DNA from: BM003 sp963783695
GTDB lineage: Bacteria; Pseudomonadota; Gammaproteobacteria; Steroidobacterales; BM003
Assembly (NCBI GenBank): GCA_963783695.1
Contig: CAWAOM010000003.1
Span: 310,001-374,000, forward strand
Direction of reading: 5' to 3'
Length of the DNA: 64,000 nt
Part shown: piece after piece, positions 18,849 to 28,483 of the stretch
How the letters are laid out: each line of letters starts with the position of its first letter
Position numbering within the stretch: position 1 is the stretch's first letter
The notes under the pieces: generated by a model
Seen by the model: only the letters and a program-made list of their open reading frames with translations
Databases searched by the model: none
What the model was told of the DNA's origin: nothing
Program-made: the position numbers and the translations under genes

Positions 18849-21722
18849 ATGCCTCTGGATCTTCCGCCGCTGCTAGCGGATTCGCTGCGCAGGGATCTTG
18901 CCGCGTTCGTTGATGCAGTGGACGCAACCGGGCGAGCCGCGCTCGAGTCCGATCCTGCGCTGCGCCGCGCTTTCGCGCAGGTCGCTGCAACGAGCCGCTT
19001 CGTGCTCGAGACGCTGACTCAGGAGCCCGCCCTGCTTGGTGAAATGTACCGTAGCGGAGCGCTTTCGGGCGACGCCGCGGCAGTGGCGTCGTCACAGGAC
19101 TTTGCCGGATTGGAAGAGGTCGAGGGCGAACAGGTCTTCATGGATGCGCTGCGGCGGTTGCGCCGCCATGAGTGGCTGCGCATCGCGTGGCGCGATCTTG
19201 CCGGTCTGGCCGCTATCGATGAGATATTGCATGATCAGAGTACGGTCGCCGAGCGCTGCATCGTTGCGGGGCTCGAGCGCAGCCGTGCACTGCTTGCACC
19301 GCGATTCGGCAGCGCTGTCGATCACAATGGGGAAAACGTCGAACTGCTCGTGCTCGGAATGGGCAAACTGGGTGGCTGGGAACTCAATTTCTCGTCCGAT
19401 ATAGACCTCGTGTTTCTGTATTCCGATGGCGGTGAGACGACCGGTCGCAGCTGCGTTGCCAACGAAACCTATTTCGTTCGCCTCGGCCAGAAGCTCATTC
19501 GCCTGCTGGACGAGGCGACGCCAGAGGGTTTTGTGTTCAGAGTGGACATGCGTCTGCGCCCGTTCGGCGACAGCGGACCGCTGGCGCTGAGTTACGCTGC
19601 GTTCGAGGCCTATCTGCAGCAGCACGGTCGCGACTGGGAACGCTATGCGTACATCAAGGCCCGGCCATTGAGTGGGCATGATCGCGGCGAGGAACTGCGT
19701 GAGCAGGTGCTGCGGCCGTTCGTTTATCGCAAGTATCTCGATTTTGGGGTTTTTGCCTCGCTGCGCGAGATGAAGGCGCTGATCGACCGCGATGTCGCTC
19801 GTCGAGATCTGCGTGACAACGTCAAACTGGGGCCCGGCGGTATTCGCGAAATCGAGTTTGTTGCCCAGCTGTTTCAACTCGTGCGTGGCGGCAGTATTCC
19901 GCAGTTGCGAACCACCGAGCTGATGCGGGTGCTGGCGTGCCTGGCCGAAAAGCGATTGCTCGAACCGGCTGCGGTCGACCATCTGCGCGAGGCTTACCGG
20001 TTTTTGCGCCGCGTCGAGAACCGGCTCCAGGCCTACGCGCAAAAACAGACTCATGAGCTGCCGGTGGAAGACACTGCCCGAGCGCGGCTTGCCTACGCGA
20101 TGGGGTATTCGCAGTGGTCGGATTTTGCGCTGGACCTGGCAGCCCATCGCGAGCGGGTCAGCACCGTTTTCGAAGAAGTCGTCATCGGTCCGGAACGGCC
20201 CGCTGCACCCGGCCTCCGCGGTGTCTGGGACGAAGACCTCGAGGTCGCCGAGATCGAGACGATCCTGGCCCGGTCCGGTGTCGAAGACGGTGCCGCTATC
20301 GCTCGTAGCGTCGCCGATCTGCGCACCAGCGGTTTGTACAGGCGGCTCGATGAGACCGGTCGGCGCAGGTTGGATGCGTTGATGCCGCAACTGGTCGCAA
20401 GCCTGGTCAATCTGCGCGAGCCGCGCCAGGTGATGCGCAGGCTGACCAGAATCCTGTCCGCGGTGGGGCGGCGGTCGGCCTATTTCGCGCTGCTCAGCGA
20501 AAGCCCCGTTGCCCTGGCGCGACTGGTCGAGTTGTGTGGTGAAACCGATTTTCTCGCCGGGCGCATCGCCGAACATCCGTTGTTGCTCGACGAATTGCTC
20601 GATCCGCGAATTTTCTCCGAGCCGCCGGATCGCGCCGAGCTGGAAGGTGCGTTGAATGAGCGGCTGGAATCTATCGACGGTAACGATGTCGAGGCACTGA
20701 TGGAAGGGCTGCGGGAGTTCCAGCGCGCCGCGAGTTTTCGCGTTGCGGTCAGCGATCTCAGCGGACGGCTGCCAGTGATGAAAGTCAGCGACCGTTTGAC
20801 CGACATCGCGGAGCTGATACTCGAGCGAACCCTGGTCATGGCGCAGGCGCAACTGGTGCAGCGGCATGGCTGGCCGGTTTGTGTCGACGGCGGCACACGC
20901 CGGCGCGCCGGGTTTGCCGTCGTCGCCTACGGCAAGCTCGGTGGCATAGAGCTCGGTTACGGTTCCGATCTCGACCTGGTGTTCCTCCATGATTCCTGCG
21001 GCGAGGAGCAATACACCGACGGCGACAAGACGCTCGACAACGCCCGTTTCTTCGCCCGATTGGGCCAGCGCATCATCAACCTGCTGAGCACTCAGACGAG
21101 GTCAGGGGTGTTATACGAGGTCGATATGCGGTTACGTCCGAGCGGCAATTCGGGGCCGATGGTGGCGGCGGTGCGGGCGTTCGAAAAATATCAGCGTGAG
21201 GATGCCTGGACCTGGGAGCACCAGGCGCTGCTGCGGGCGCGGTCGGTCGCGGGCGCGGCGAGCGTACGGCGGCAGTTCGAGCAGTTGCGATGCGACGTGC
21301 TGTGTGAGGCCGTGCGGCGTGACACATTGCAGCATGACGTCGCGACCATGCGCGCTCGCATGCGCCGCGATCTTTCCCGCGCGGAACCTGGCGGATTCGA
21401 TCTCAAACAGGATCGCGGCGGTGTCGCCGATCTCGAGTTTATCGTCCAGTACCTGGTGTTACGGCATGCTGCGGATACGCCGCAATTGCTGACCTACAGC
21501 GACAATGTGCGCCAGCTCGAGGCGCTCGCCTCCGAAGCGGTGGTCGAACAGGAGGTGGCGCAGCAGCTGACTGCGATCTACCTTGCGTTCAGGCAGCGTC
21601 TGCACCGGCTTGCGCTGGTCGGTGCCGAGGGGATTATCGACGACGCGGAACTGGCCGACGAGCGCGACTATGTTGGCGCCTGCTGGGACAGCGTATTCGG
21701 GACGGAAGGGGCTGCTGGCTGA
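18849..21722 (+). CDS. glnE: Bifunctional glutamine synthetase adenylyltransferase / deadenylase
   Basis: GlnE adds AMP to and removes it from glutamine synthetase, under control of PII. At 957 residues it is close to the E. coli length (946). It has two nucleotidyltransferase domains: the deadenylylating half with FSSDIDLVFLYSDGG (about residue 181) and the adenylylating half with GSDLDLVFLHD (about residue 704). The conserved linker GPGGIREIEFVAQLFQL follows the first, and DLKQDRGGVADLEFIVQYL the second. The start is uncertain: I take the ATG at 18849, while in-frame GTG codons lie up to 45 bases upstream. None has a strong ribosome binding site. Confidence 0.95.
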   Translation: MPLDLPPLLADSLRRDLAAFVDAVDATGRAALESDPALRRAFAQVAATSRFVLETLTQEPALLGEMYRSGALSGDAAAVASSQDFAGLEEVEGEQVFMDALRRLRRHEWLRIAWRDLAGLAAIDEILHDQSTVAERCIVAGLERSRALLAPRFGSAVDHNGENVELLVLGMGKLGGWELNFSSDIDLVFLYSDGGETTGRSCVANETYFVRLGQKLIRLLDEATPEGFVFRVDMRLRPFGDSGPLALSYAAFEAYLQQHGRDWERYAYIKARPLSGHDRGEELREQVLRPFVYRKYLDFGVFASLREMKALIDRDVARRDLRDNVKLGPGGIREIEFVAQLFQLVRGGSIPQLRTTELMRVLACLAEKRLLEPAAVDHLREAYRFLRRVENRLQAYAQKQTHELPVEDTARARLAYAMGYSQWSDFALDLAAHRERVSTVFEEVVIGPERPAAPGLRGVWDEDLEVAEIETILARSGVEDGAAIARSVADLRTSGLYRRLDETGRRRLDALMPQLVASLVNLREPRQVMRRLTRILSAVGRRSAYFALLSESPVALARLVELCGETDFLAGRIAEHPLLLDELLDPRIFSEPPDRAELEGALNERLESIDGNDVEALMEGLREFQRAASFRVAVSDLSGRLPVMKVSDRLTDIAELILERTLVMAQAQLVQRHGWPVCVDGGTRRRAGFAVVAYGKLGGIELGYGSDLDLVFLHDSCGEEQYTDGDKTLDNARFFARLGQRIINLLSTQTRSGVLYEVDMRLRPSGNSGPMVAAVRAFEKYQREDAWTWEHQALLRARSVAGAASVRRQFEQLRCDVLCEAVRRDTLQHDVATMRARMRRDLSRAEPGGFDLKQDRGGVADLEFIVQYLVLRHAADTPQLLTYSDNVRQLEALASEAVVEQEVAQQLTAIYLAFRQRLHRLALVGAEGIIDDAELADERDYVGACWDSVFGTEGAAG

Positions 21723-21786
21723 GCGCGCCGGCGCTGCTATACTTTGCGCCCGCACGGGCAATACGGTCGGTTTCGAGGAGGCAGGT

Positions 21787-22008
21787 GTGAACAACGGTTC
21801 CGTCGATCATGGGCAACCAGCGCGGCAGGCGAATAGCGAGACGCGTTATACGGTGACGGCCGGGGATCTGCCGTTGTCCTGTCCGATGCCGGGAATGACT
21901 GCGTGGAACTCGCACCCCAGGGTTTTTCTCCCGGTCGAGCAGACCGGTGAGGCCATTTGCCCCTACTGCGGCGCGCTGTATGTGTTGCACCCATCGGCTG
22001 ACGCCTGA
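21787..22008 (+). CDS. Small CHCC-type zinc-finger protein
   Basis: The 73-residue protein carries a CHCC zinc site (Cys 32, His 43, Cys 58, Cys 61) in LSCPMPGM, NSHPRVFLPV and ICPYCGALYVL. This is the zf-CHCC family, related to the zinc domain of mitochondrial complex I subunit NDUFS6. The bacterial role is unknown. The start is a GTG at 21787 preceded by GAGGAGG, a strong site that decides it over longer readings. It lies between glnE and LPS genes, a common position for this family in gammaproteobacteria. Confidence 0.88.
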   Translation: MNNGSVDHGQPARQANSETRYTVTAGDLPLSCPMPGMTAWNSHPRVFLPVEQTGEAICPYCGALYVLHPSADA

Positions 22009-22080
22009 TTCGGCATTGACGCTCGCGGTGTCTGTGCCGCAGCGCCGGGCGCTGTGTCGGCACCGGGGCAAAGGACGCGC

Positions 22081-23082
22081 ATGATCATTGTCACCGGCGG
22101 TGCGGGCTTTATAGGCAGCAACCTTGTCCGCGCGCTCAACGCACGTGGCCACGACGACATCGTCGTTGCCGACGATCTGACCGATGGCGACAAGTTCCGC
22201 AACCTGATCGACTCGCAGATTCTCGATTATCTCGATAAGGACGATTTGCTGGAGCAACTCGAGACCAATCTGCGATGGGGCGGCGAGGTCAAAGCCGTGT
22301 TTCATCAGGGCGCGTGCACGCGCACGACCGAACACGACGGCCGCCTGATGATGCGTGACAACTATGAGTATTCACGCCGCTTGCTGGAGCTGTGCCTGAA
22401 GCACGGCTGGCCTCTCGTTTACGCATCTTCGGCATCGGTCTATGGGTGCGGCAGGCATTTTGCCGAAAGACCGGCAAACGAGCGCCCGGCCAACGTCTAT
22501 GCCTACTCCAAATATCTGTTCGACTGCTACGTCCGGCGCCGCACAGGTGGCAGCCGCGGACGCCAGGTCGTGGGTTTGCGCTATTTCAATGTCTACGGCA
22601 GTAACGAGGGGCATAAGGGCGACATGGCGAGCATGGTGTTTCAGCTCAATCGCCAGCTGCTGCAACATGGCGAGCTGAAATTGTTCGAAGGCAGCGGCGG
22701 TTATGCCGCCGGAGAACAACGCCGTGATTTCGTCCATGTCGATGATGTCGTGGCGGTCAATCTATGGATGCTGGATCACCCCGAGGTAAACGGAATATTC
22801 AATGTTGGAACCGGACAGAGCGCGAGCTTCAACTCCGTTGCACGCGCGGTGATGGACTGGCATGGCACAGGCACGCTGCGCTACGTCCCGTTTCCGTCGA
22901 CGCTGGCGGGCAGTTACCAGAGTCTTACCGAGGCCGACCTGACGGCGTTGCGCGGCGTTGGGTGTCACGTTGAGTTTCAGCCGGTTGCCACGGGAGTGCG
23001 CGCCTTTCTGGATCGCGCGGCCGGCGTTGCACCCGACAGTGATGGCGCCCGCCGGGAAAATCAGGCCCCGGGTGCCGCGTAA
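22081..23082 (+). CDS. hldD: ADP-L-glycero-D-manno-heptose-6-epimerase
   Basis: HldD makes the heptose donor of the LPS inner core. This short-chain dehydrogenase has 333 residues, with NADP-binding TGGAGFIGSNLVRAL and catalytic Tyr-Lys in YAYSKYLFD. FHQGACTRTTEHDGR and DFVHVDDVVAVN are family motifs. The ATG at 22081 (MIIVTGGAGF) with AAGGA upstream is preferred to a start nine codons earlier. Its final 22 bases overlap the convergent acyltransferase. With hldE and waaA nearby it forms an LPS-core cluster. Confidence 0.96.
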   Translation: MIIVTGGAGFIGSNLVRALNARGHDDIVVADDLTDGDKFRNLIDSQILDYLDKDDLLEQLETNLRWGGEVKAVFHQGACTRTTEHDGRLMMRDNYEYSRRLLELCLKHGWPLVYASSASVYGCGRHFAERPANERPANVYAYSKYLFDCYVRRRTGGSRGRQVVGLRYFNVYGSNEGHKGDMASMVFQLNRQLLQHGELKLFEGSGGYAAGEQRRDFVHVDDVVAVNLWMLDHPEVNGIFNVGTGQSASFNSVARAVMDWHGTGTLRYVPFPSTLAGSYQSLTEADLTALRGVGCHVEFQPVATGVRAFLDRAAGVAPDSDGARRENQAPGAA

Positions 23083-23993
23083 GGATCTGGCATGCCCGGT
23101 TGCGCCGGTTTGAAGCGCCGGTGAATCCACAGATACTGCTCCGGTTGCTCGCGGATCCACCCCTCCAGAATTTCGTTGATGCGTTCCAGGTCGCGAACCC
23201 CGTCCTCGCTGGGAAAATCTTCAAGGGCCGGCAACAGTCTGACCTCGTAGCCCGCGCCGTTCGGCAGACGCCGCGGCAGATACGGCACCACGGCAGCGCG
23301 TCCCAGCTCGGCCAGTCGCGGCGTGGCAAGACTGGTGGCGGCCGGCCGGCCGAAGAACGGCACCTGGGCGCTTTGAGCGCCCCTGTGATGCTGGTCCGGC
23401 GCGTACCAGATCATCCTGCCCGCCCGTAACGTCCTGACTATCTCGCGGGTCTGCTGCTTGCGCAGCGTGTGTCCGCTGCGTTCGCGACCGCGCTTTGTCA
23501 CCGCATCGAGAACTGCATTCTCATTGGCGCGGTAGATCGCGGTAATGCCGGGGACGGCTTCGCCCAGCATCCGCCCGGTCAGTTCCAGCGGAGTAAAGTG
23601 ACCGGTCAGCAGGATCACGCCGCGGCCGTTTTGCGCCGCCGCCTCGAGGTTTTCCAGTCCGCGTATGCTGGCGCGGCGCAATACTCTCTCGCGGCTGCCC
23701 CACCAGGCCAGGCCGGCTTCGGCGAGCGCGGCGCCGAGACTGGCAAAGTGCGCTTTGCCGAGTTGTTCGAGCTCGGCTTTGCTGGCTGCCGGAAAACACA
23801 ATGCGAGATTTGTCGCAGCGATGCGGCGCCGGCGCGGCAACAAGCTGTAAAGAATGCGTCCGATCAGCCGTCCGATTCCGAGGCTGAGCCAGAATGGCAG
23901 CGCCGCCAGGACGCGCCACAGCATGACACCCACCCAGCTCAGCCAGTATCTCGGGGCGTAAAGCGCATGCGCAGGGGCGGGTCGTTTGCTCAT
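23061..23993 (-). CDS. Lipid A biosynthesis acyltransferase (LpxL/HtrB family)
   Basis: Inner-membrane late acyltransferases add secondary lauroyl or myristoyl chains to Kdo-lipid IVA. The 310-residue protein has an N-terminal membrane segment (about residues 15-50), the catalytic HX4E motif HFTPLE (His 132, Glu 137), and family motifs ITAIYRANENAVLD and MIWYAPDQHHRGAQSAQVPF. Sequence alone does not decide LpxL versus LpxM. It is divergent from hldE and convergent with hldD. Confidence 0.92.
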   Translation of the reverse strand: MSKRPAPAHALYAPRYWLSWVGVMLWRVLAALPFWLSLGIGRLIGRILYSLLPRRRRIAATNLALCFPAASKAELEQLGKAHFASLGAALAEAGLAWWGSRERVLRRASIRGLENLEAAAQNGRGVILLTGHFTPLELTGRMLGEAVPGITAIYRANENAVLDAVTKRGRERSGHTLRKQQTREIVRTLRAGRMIWYAPDQHHRGAQSAQVPFFGRPAATSLATPRLAELGRAAVVPYLPRRLPNGAGYEVRLLPALEDFPSEDGVRDLERINEILEGWIREQPEQYLWIHRRFKPAQPGMPDPYAAPGA

Positions 23994-24086
23994 TGGGTTA
24001 CCGTTTGCACGACGCTATTCTAGCCCGGGACCGCGGTCAGGCTGTGCTAACATGACGCGCTTCCCCGCGCGTCACGATGGCCGCCA

Positions 24087-25511
24087 ATGAGCATCGAAAT
24101 TCCCGACTTCGACGACGTCAATGTGCTGGTTGTCGGCGATGTGATGCTCGACCGCTACTGGTTCGGCGACGCCCGCAGGGTTTCGCCGGAAGCGCCGGTT
24201 CCGGTGGTGCATATCAGCGGCACCGACAATCGCCCCGGCGGCGCGGCCAATGTCGCAGTCAACCTTGCCCGGCTGGGAGCGGCGGTGCGGCTGGTCGGGG
24301 CCGCAGGCACAGACGAGGCGGGCGCGATCCTTGACGCGCGCTTGCGCGAGGCGGACGTCGTCAGCGACATCCATGCGGACGCAGCGAGTACCACGATCGC
24401 CAAGCTCCGCGTGGTGAGCCGCAACCAACAGCTGCTGCGGCTCGATTTCGAAGACCCTGTGCCCCGCGCGACAGCGGATGCGATCACCGAAAAGACCATC
24501 GCCGCGCTGTCACGGGCGGCTGTCGTCGTTCTGTCGGACTACGCCAAAGGGGCGCTCGCGGACGCGCAACGGATCATCGCGGCCTGCCGTCAGCACGGCG
24601 TGCCGGTGCTGGTCGATCCCAAGGGCGACGACTTCTCTCGCTACGCCGGGGCCACGCTGCTGACTCCCAATGAACGCGAATTCGCGCGGGTAGTGGGTGG
24701 ATTCGACGGCGCTACCGATCTGGAGCAAAAGGCGACCCGCTTGTGTGCCGACCTCCGTCTCGATGCGCTGCTGATTACCCGTGGCGAACGCGGTATCTGT
24801 ATTGTCGAAAACGGCGGCCGCACCAAGCATCTGGCGGCCGAAGTGCGCGAGGTGTTCGATGTGACCGGCGCCGGCGATACCGTAATCGCCACGCTCGCCG
24901 CCGCTCTCGGGGCGGGGATGACGATCGCGGCCGCTGCCGGACTTGCCAACCTTGCTGCCGGCCTGGTCGTGCGCAAGCTTGGCGCGGCGGCCGTGACGCG
25001 CGGCGAATTGCGGCTCGCAATGCATCGCAGCGGCGCCGCCGGACTGGCCGGACTGGATCTCGCCGAGTTACTGGCATTCGTGCGGGAGGCGCAACAACGC
25101 GGTGAGCGTGTGGTAATGACCAACGGCTGTTTCGACATCCTCCATGCCGGCCACATCGCGTTCCTGCAGGAGGCCAGGAGCCTTGGCGACCGCCTGCTGG
25201 TTGCGGTGAACGACGACGAATCCGTGCGGCGGCTGAAAGGCGATGGCCGGCCGGTGATGAATCTGGCCGACCGGGTCGCCTTGCTTTCCGGTCTTGCCGC
25301 GGTGGACTGGGTAGTGAGTTTTGCCGAGGACACGCCCGAGGCGCTTATCGCGGCAATATCGCCCGATTTACTGGTTAAGGGCGGCGACTATCGTATCGAG
25401 GATATAGTCGGCGCGGATCATGTCCGTCGCAGCGGCGGCGAAGTACGGGTTCTGTCGTTCCTCGACGGCCGTTCGACCAGCCGCATCATCGACACCATCC
25501 GCGAGCGGTGA
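24087..25511 (+). CDS. hldE: Bifunctional heptose-7-phosphate kinase / heptose-1-phosphate adenylyltransferase
   Basis: HldE catalyses two steps of ADP-heptose synthesis. In its 474 residues the N-terminal PfkB-type kinase (about 1-320) shows GGAANVAVNLARLGA and the anion-hole motif DVTGAGDTVIA. The C-terminal nucleotidyltransferase domain (about 340-474) shows MTNGCFDILHAGHI and VNDDESVRRLKG. The start at 24087 begins MSIEIPDFDDVNVLVVGDVM. Its stop overlaps the waaA GTG (GTGA), so the two are coupled. Confidence 0.97.
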   Translation: MSIEIPDFDDVNVLVVGDVMLDRYWFGDARRVSPEAPVPVVHISGTDNRPGGAANVAVNLARLGAAVRLVGAAGTDEAGAILDARLREADVVSDIHADAASTTIAKLRVVSRNQQLLRLDFEDPVPRATADAITEKTIAALSRAAVVVLSDYAKGALADAQRIIAACRQHGVPVLVDPKGDDFSRYAGATLLTPNEREFARVVGGFDGATDLEQKATRLCADLRLDALLITRGERGICIVENGGRTKHLAAEVREVFDVTGAGDTVIATLAAALGAGMTIAAAAGLANLAAGLVVRKLGAAAVTRGELRLAMHRSGAAGLAGLDLAELLAFVREAQQRGERVVMTNGCFDILHAGHIAFLQEARSLGDRLLVAVNDDESVRRLKGDGRPVMNLADRVALLSGLAAVDWVVSFAEDTPEALIAAISPDLLVKGGDYRIEDIVGADHVRRSGGEVRVLSFLDGRSTSRIIDTIRER

Positions 25512-26869
25512 ACAGACCCGGCGGCACATCCGCGCTGCGCGCACTCTATATCGGGCTCTCCTACCTGGCGGCGCCGGCGGCGTTTTTTTTGCTGTTGTGG
25601 CGCGGTTTCTCCAATCATGGGTACTGGCAGCGGCTTGGCGAGCGACTCGGTTACGGCGCGGCCCGAGCGAACCAGGACACGATCTGGGTACATGCGGTTT
25701 CGGTCGGAGAGGTCCAGGCAGCCGTGCCGCTGGTCGAGGCGCTGGTCGAGCGCTTTCCGGGCATCCCGATCGCAGTCACCACGATGTCGCCGACCGGGTC
25801 GGCACGTGCGGCCGCATTGTTTGGCGATCGTGTATTGCACAGTTACGCACCGTATGACCTGCCAGGCGCCGTGGCCCGGTTCTTCGACCGGTTGCGGCCG
25901 CGGATTGCGATCATCATGGAGACCGAGCTATGGCCGAATCTCTACCATGAGTGCGGCCGCCGTGGCATCCCGCTGGTACTGGCGAGTGCGAGGATTTCGC
26001 CGCGCTCAATGGGCCGATACAGGGTCATGGTCGGGCTCTTTCGCGAGACGTTGTCGCACGGCATCGTCATTGCCGCGCAGAGCGCCCGCGATGCCGACCG
26101 CTTCATCCAGCTCGGGGCGCCGCCGGAGCGCACGCATGTGATCGGGACATTGAAATTCGATCAGCCGTTGAAACCCCATCAGGCCCGCTGGGGGCAGGAC
26201 TTCCGTCGCCGTCACTGGGCCTCGCGGTCGGTCTGGATTGCCGCCAGCACGCATCCGGGCGAGGAGCAGACGGTGATTGACATCCAGCAGCGGCTGCAGC
26301 GGCGAGGCGGGGATATCGTTTTGCTGTTGGCGCCGCGTCATCCGGAGCGCTGCGAGGTCGTGGAGCAATTGCTCAGGGATTCCGGGCTGCGCTACTGCCG
26401 CCACAGTAGCGCAGCTCCCGGCGAAGTTTCCGCGTGCGACGTGTTACTGATCGACACGCTGGGCGAGTTGAATGCGTTCTACGGCAGCGCCGATATTGCG
26501 TTTGTTGGTGGCAGCCTGGTGCCGATCGGCGGTCACAACCTGCTGGAACCGGCCGCGCATGGTGTACCGATTGTGACCGGCCCTTACAACTTCAACTCCG
26601 AGGACGTGCTGGATCTGCTGGTCGCCGCGGGCGCAGCCGAGGTCGTTGCGAATGAGCGGGAACTGCAGGCCCGGGTTGAGTCGCTGCTGGCCGACCCGGC
26701 GGAAAGGCAGCGCTGCGGTGCGCTCGGCCGCGATGCGGTTGCCGCCAATCGCGGCGCGGTCCGGCGCCTGCTGGAATTTCTGCAGCCGCTGATCGAGGCA
26801 AGCGATGCGGAAGGATCAGCGCCGGCGCGCGACGGCCTCGGGTCTAGCGTGTCGCCACGCTCTGGTTGA
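25508..26869 (+). CDS. waaA: 3-deoxy-D-manno-octulosonic acid transferase
   Basis: WaaA transfers Kdo to lipid IVA at the inner membrane. It has 453 residues. A hydrophobic anchor (about residues 12-32) is followed by GT-B glycosyltransferase domains with IWVHAVSVGEVQAAVPLVEA, METELWPNLYHECGRRGIPL, and VGGSLVPIGGHNLLEPAAHG, all diagnostic. The GTG start at 25508 overlaps the hldE stop. The 3' end overlaps the convergent tolC gene by 26 bases. Confidence 0.96.
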   Translation: MNRPGGTSALRALYIGLSYLAAPAAFFLLLWRGFSNHGYWQRLGERLGYGAARANQDTIWVHAVSVGEVQAAVPLVEALVERFPGIPIAVTTMSPTGSARAAALFGDRVLHSYAPYDLPGAVARFFDRLRPRIAIIMETELWPNLYHECGRRGIPLVLASARISPRSMGRYRVMVGLFRETLSHGIVIAAQSARDADRFIQLGAPPERTHVIGTLKFDQPLKPHQARWGQDFRRRHWASRSVWIAASTHPGEEQTVIDIQQRLQRRGGDIVLLLAPRHPERCEVVEQLLRDSGLRYCRHSSAAPGEVSACDVLLIDTLGELNAFYGSADIAFVGGSLVPIGGHNLLEPAAHGVPIVTGPYNFNSEDVLDLLVAAGAAEVVANERELQARVESLLADPAERQRCGALGRDAVAANRGAVRRLLEFLQPLIEASDAEGSAPARDGLGSSVSPRSG

Positions 26870-28268
26870 GCCAGCCGTCGACTTCCATCAGGTCGCGCGG
26901 ACTCAATATCCCGGCCGCCTGTTTCAGGCGAATGATGTTGACAATGTAATCGTACTTGCTGCGGGCGTAGTTGGTTTCCGATTCAAACAACCGGCGCCTG
27001 GCGTCGAGCACGTCGACCGTGGTTCGGGTACCAACCTCGAAACCGGCCTCGGTTGCCTCGAGCGCGGTCTGGCTCGATTCGACCGCGCGGCGTAAGGCTT
27101 TGACCCGCGAAATCTCGGCCATCAGGCTCAGGTAAGCATCGCGCGACTCGCGTTCGGTTTCGCGCATGACCCGTTCCAGCCGCTCCTTCGCCGCTCGTTG
27201 CCGATAGACCGCTTCGCGGACATTCGAGCGCACCCGTCCGCCCTGAAACAGTGGCACGTTCAGTTGTAGCTGGATCGAGTCGGTGTCGACATCCGCATCG
27301 GAGTCAGTCGGCGAGGTCACTCCGCCCGCATTGGGGAATACGGTCGTACTGTCACCGTCTGTGGTCTGGTCAAAATTGCCGGTCGACGCAACCAGATCGA
27401 GAGTAGGGTAGTAACCGGTGCGCTGGATCTTGATATCGTCGCTGGCAATATCGAGGTTAACCCGGCTCGACAGCAGCGTCAGGTTCTGTTCCAGCGAGCG
27501 GTCCACCCACGCGTCCTCGTCTGCCGGCAGCGGGATCGCGAGCGGCAGATCGTCGCCGGGCTGTTGCAATTCCGCGTAGCTCTCGCCGGTAATTTCGCGC
27601 AAAAATTCGGCCGCCGTCGCGAGATCGCGCTTGGCGGCAATCACCGCGGCAACCGTATTGTCATAGGCGGCCTGGGCTTCCTGCACATCGGTGATCGCGA
27701 TAAGTCCGACCTCGAACCGTTTTTCGGCCTGTTCGAGCTGGCGCGCGGTCGACTCCAGTGCGGCCTCGGCGGAATCCAGCGTGTCTCGGGCAGCCAGGAC
27801 ATCGAAATAGCGTGCGGAGACACGCAGCATCAGGTCCTGCTGCGCTGCGGAATAATCAATCTCGGCCTGGGCCGCGACTTTTTCCGAACGCCGGTATTGC
27901 ACCCAGCGATCCCAGCGGAACACGCTCTGTCTGAGCTCGAGGCGCCAGATCTGGGTGTCGGCGTTCTCGTTGAAATTGCGCGGAACCGGTGTGGTCTCGA
28001 GCGTGTCCTGATTGACCTGAAGAAAGGACGAATCGCCGTCCTGTTCCTGTTCCTCGTAGGTGTAGTTGAAATCGATCTGCGGCAACAATGCGCTGCGTGA
28101 CTGCGGCAATGCCTCGCGGTTGGCAAGGCGCAGCGCGTCGGCCTCGCGAATCTGCGGGTCGCTGATCCGCGCCCGCTCATAGACTTCGATCAGGCTCTCG
28201 GCGCTGGCGGTGGAAAAAACCGCCCAGCAGGCGGCGAATACGATCAGACATTGGCGTCGCTCAAGCAT
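26844..28268 (-). CDS. tolC: TolC family outer membrane efflux channel
   Basis: TolC-type proteins form trimeric outer-membrane/periplasmic tunnels for type I secretion and drug efflux. The 474-residue protein has a signal peptide (about 1-23, ending TASA) and two outer membrane efflux protein repeats rich in coiled coil. Motifs include PQSRSALLPQIDFNYTYEE, FEVGLIAITDVQEAQAAYDN, and its second-half counterpart FEVGTRTTVDVLDARRRLFE. No inner-membrane pump genes are adjacent. A 22-bp palindrome lies 43-64 bases upstream of the start. Confidence 0.94.
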   Translation of the reverse strand: MLERRQCLIVFAACWAVFSTASAESLIEVYERARISDPQIREADALRLANREALPQSRSALLPQIDFNYTYEEQEQDGDSSFLQVNQDTLETTPVPRNFNENADTQIWRLELRQSVFRWDRWVQYRRSEKVAAQAEIDYSAAQQDLMLRVSARYFDVLAARDTLDSAEAALESTARQLEQAEKRFEVGLIAITDVQEAQAAYDNTVAAVIAAKRDLATAAEFLREITGESYAELQQPGDDLPLAIPLPADEDAWVDRSLEQNLTLLSSRVNLDIASDDIKIQRTGYYPTLDLVASTGNFDQTTDGDSTTVFPNAGGVTSPTDSDADVDTDSIQLQLNVPLFQGGRVRSNVREAVYRQRAAKERLERVMRETERESRDAYLSLMAEISRVKALRRAVESSQTALEATEAGFEVGTRTTVDVLDARRRLFESETNYARSKYDYIVNIIRLKQAAGILSPRDLMEVDGWLNQSVATR

Positions 28269-28310
28269 TGCAGGTTCCTCTGCACAGTAGTCACGAACAC
28301 CTGGCGCTAG

Positions 28311-28332
28311 GTGTTATAGTTGACTATATCAC
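28311..28332 (-). promoter_or_regulatory. 22-bp palindromic operator candidate upstream of tolC
   Basis: GTG-N-TATAGT-NN-ACTATA-N-CAC is symmetrical at 18 of 22 positions. On the minus strand it contains TATAGT, a plausible -10, with TTGTGC 16 bases upstream as a weak -35. A dimeric repressor (TetR or MarR type) binding here would block tolC. The regulator is not in the window. Confidence 0.5.
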
Positions 28333-28483
28333 TAAATCGGTTAAGCACAAACCCGGATCTTATTGGTCGCGGCTCCCGGCGTCCGGATTCTCCTTCAGAG
28401 CAGACCACGCAGACATCAATTGGTTGCAATGAATCCCGGAGCCTCGTGTTCGTTGCCGTTCCCGGGTCGTCGCGCGATGATAC

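Noticed and set aside
19092..21011. 639-codon open frame antisense to glnE
   Set aside because: Shadow frame with no recognisable domains; the plus strand carries both nucleotidyltransferase motifs.
26844..26869. waaA/tolC overlap as a sign of a broken gene
   Set aside because: Both proteins have full-length, family-typical ends; a 26-base convergent overlap is ordinary in a dense genome.
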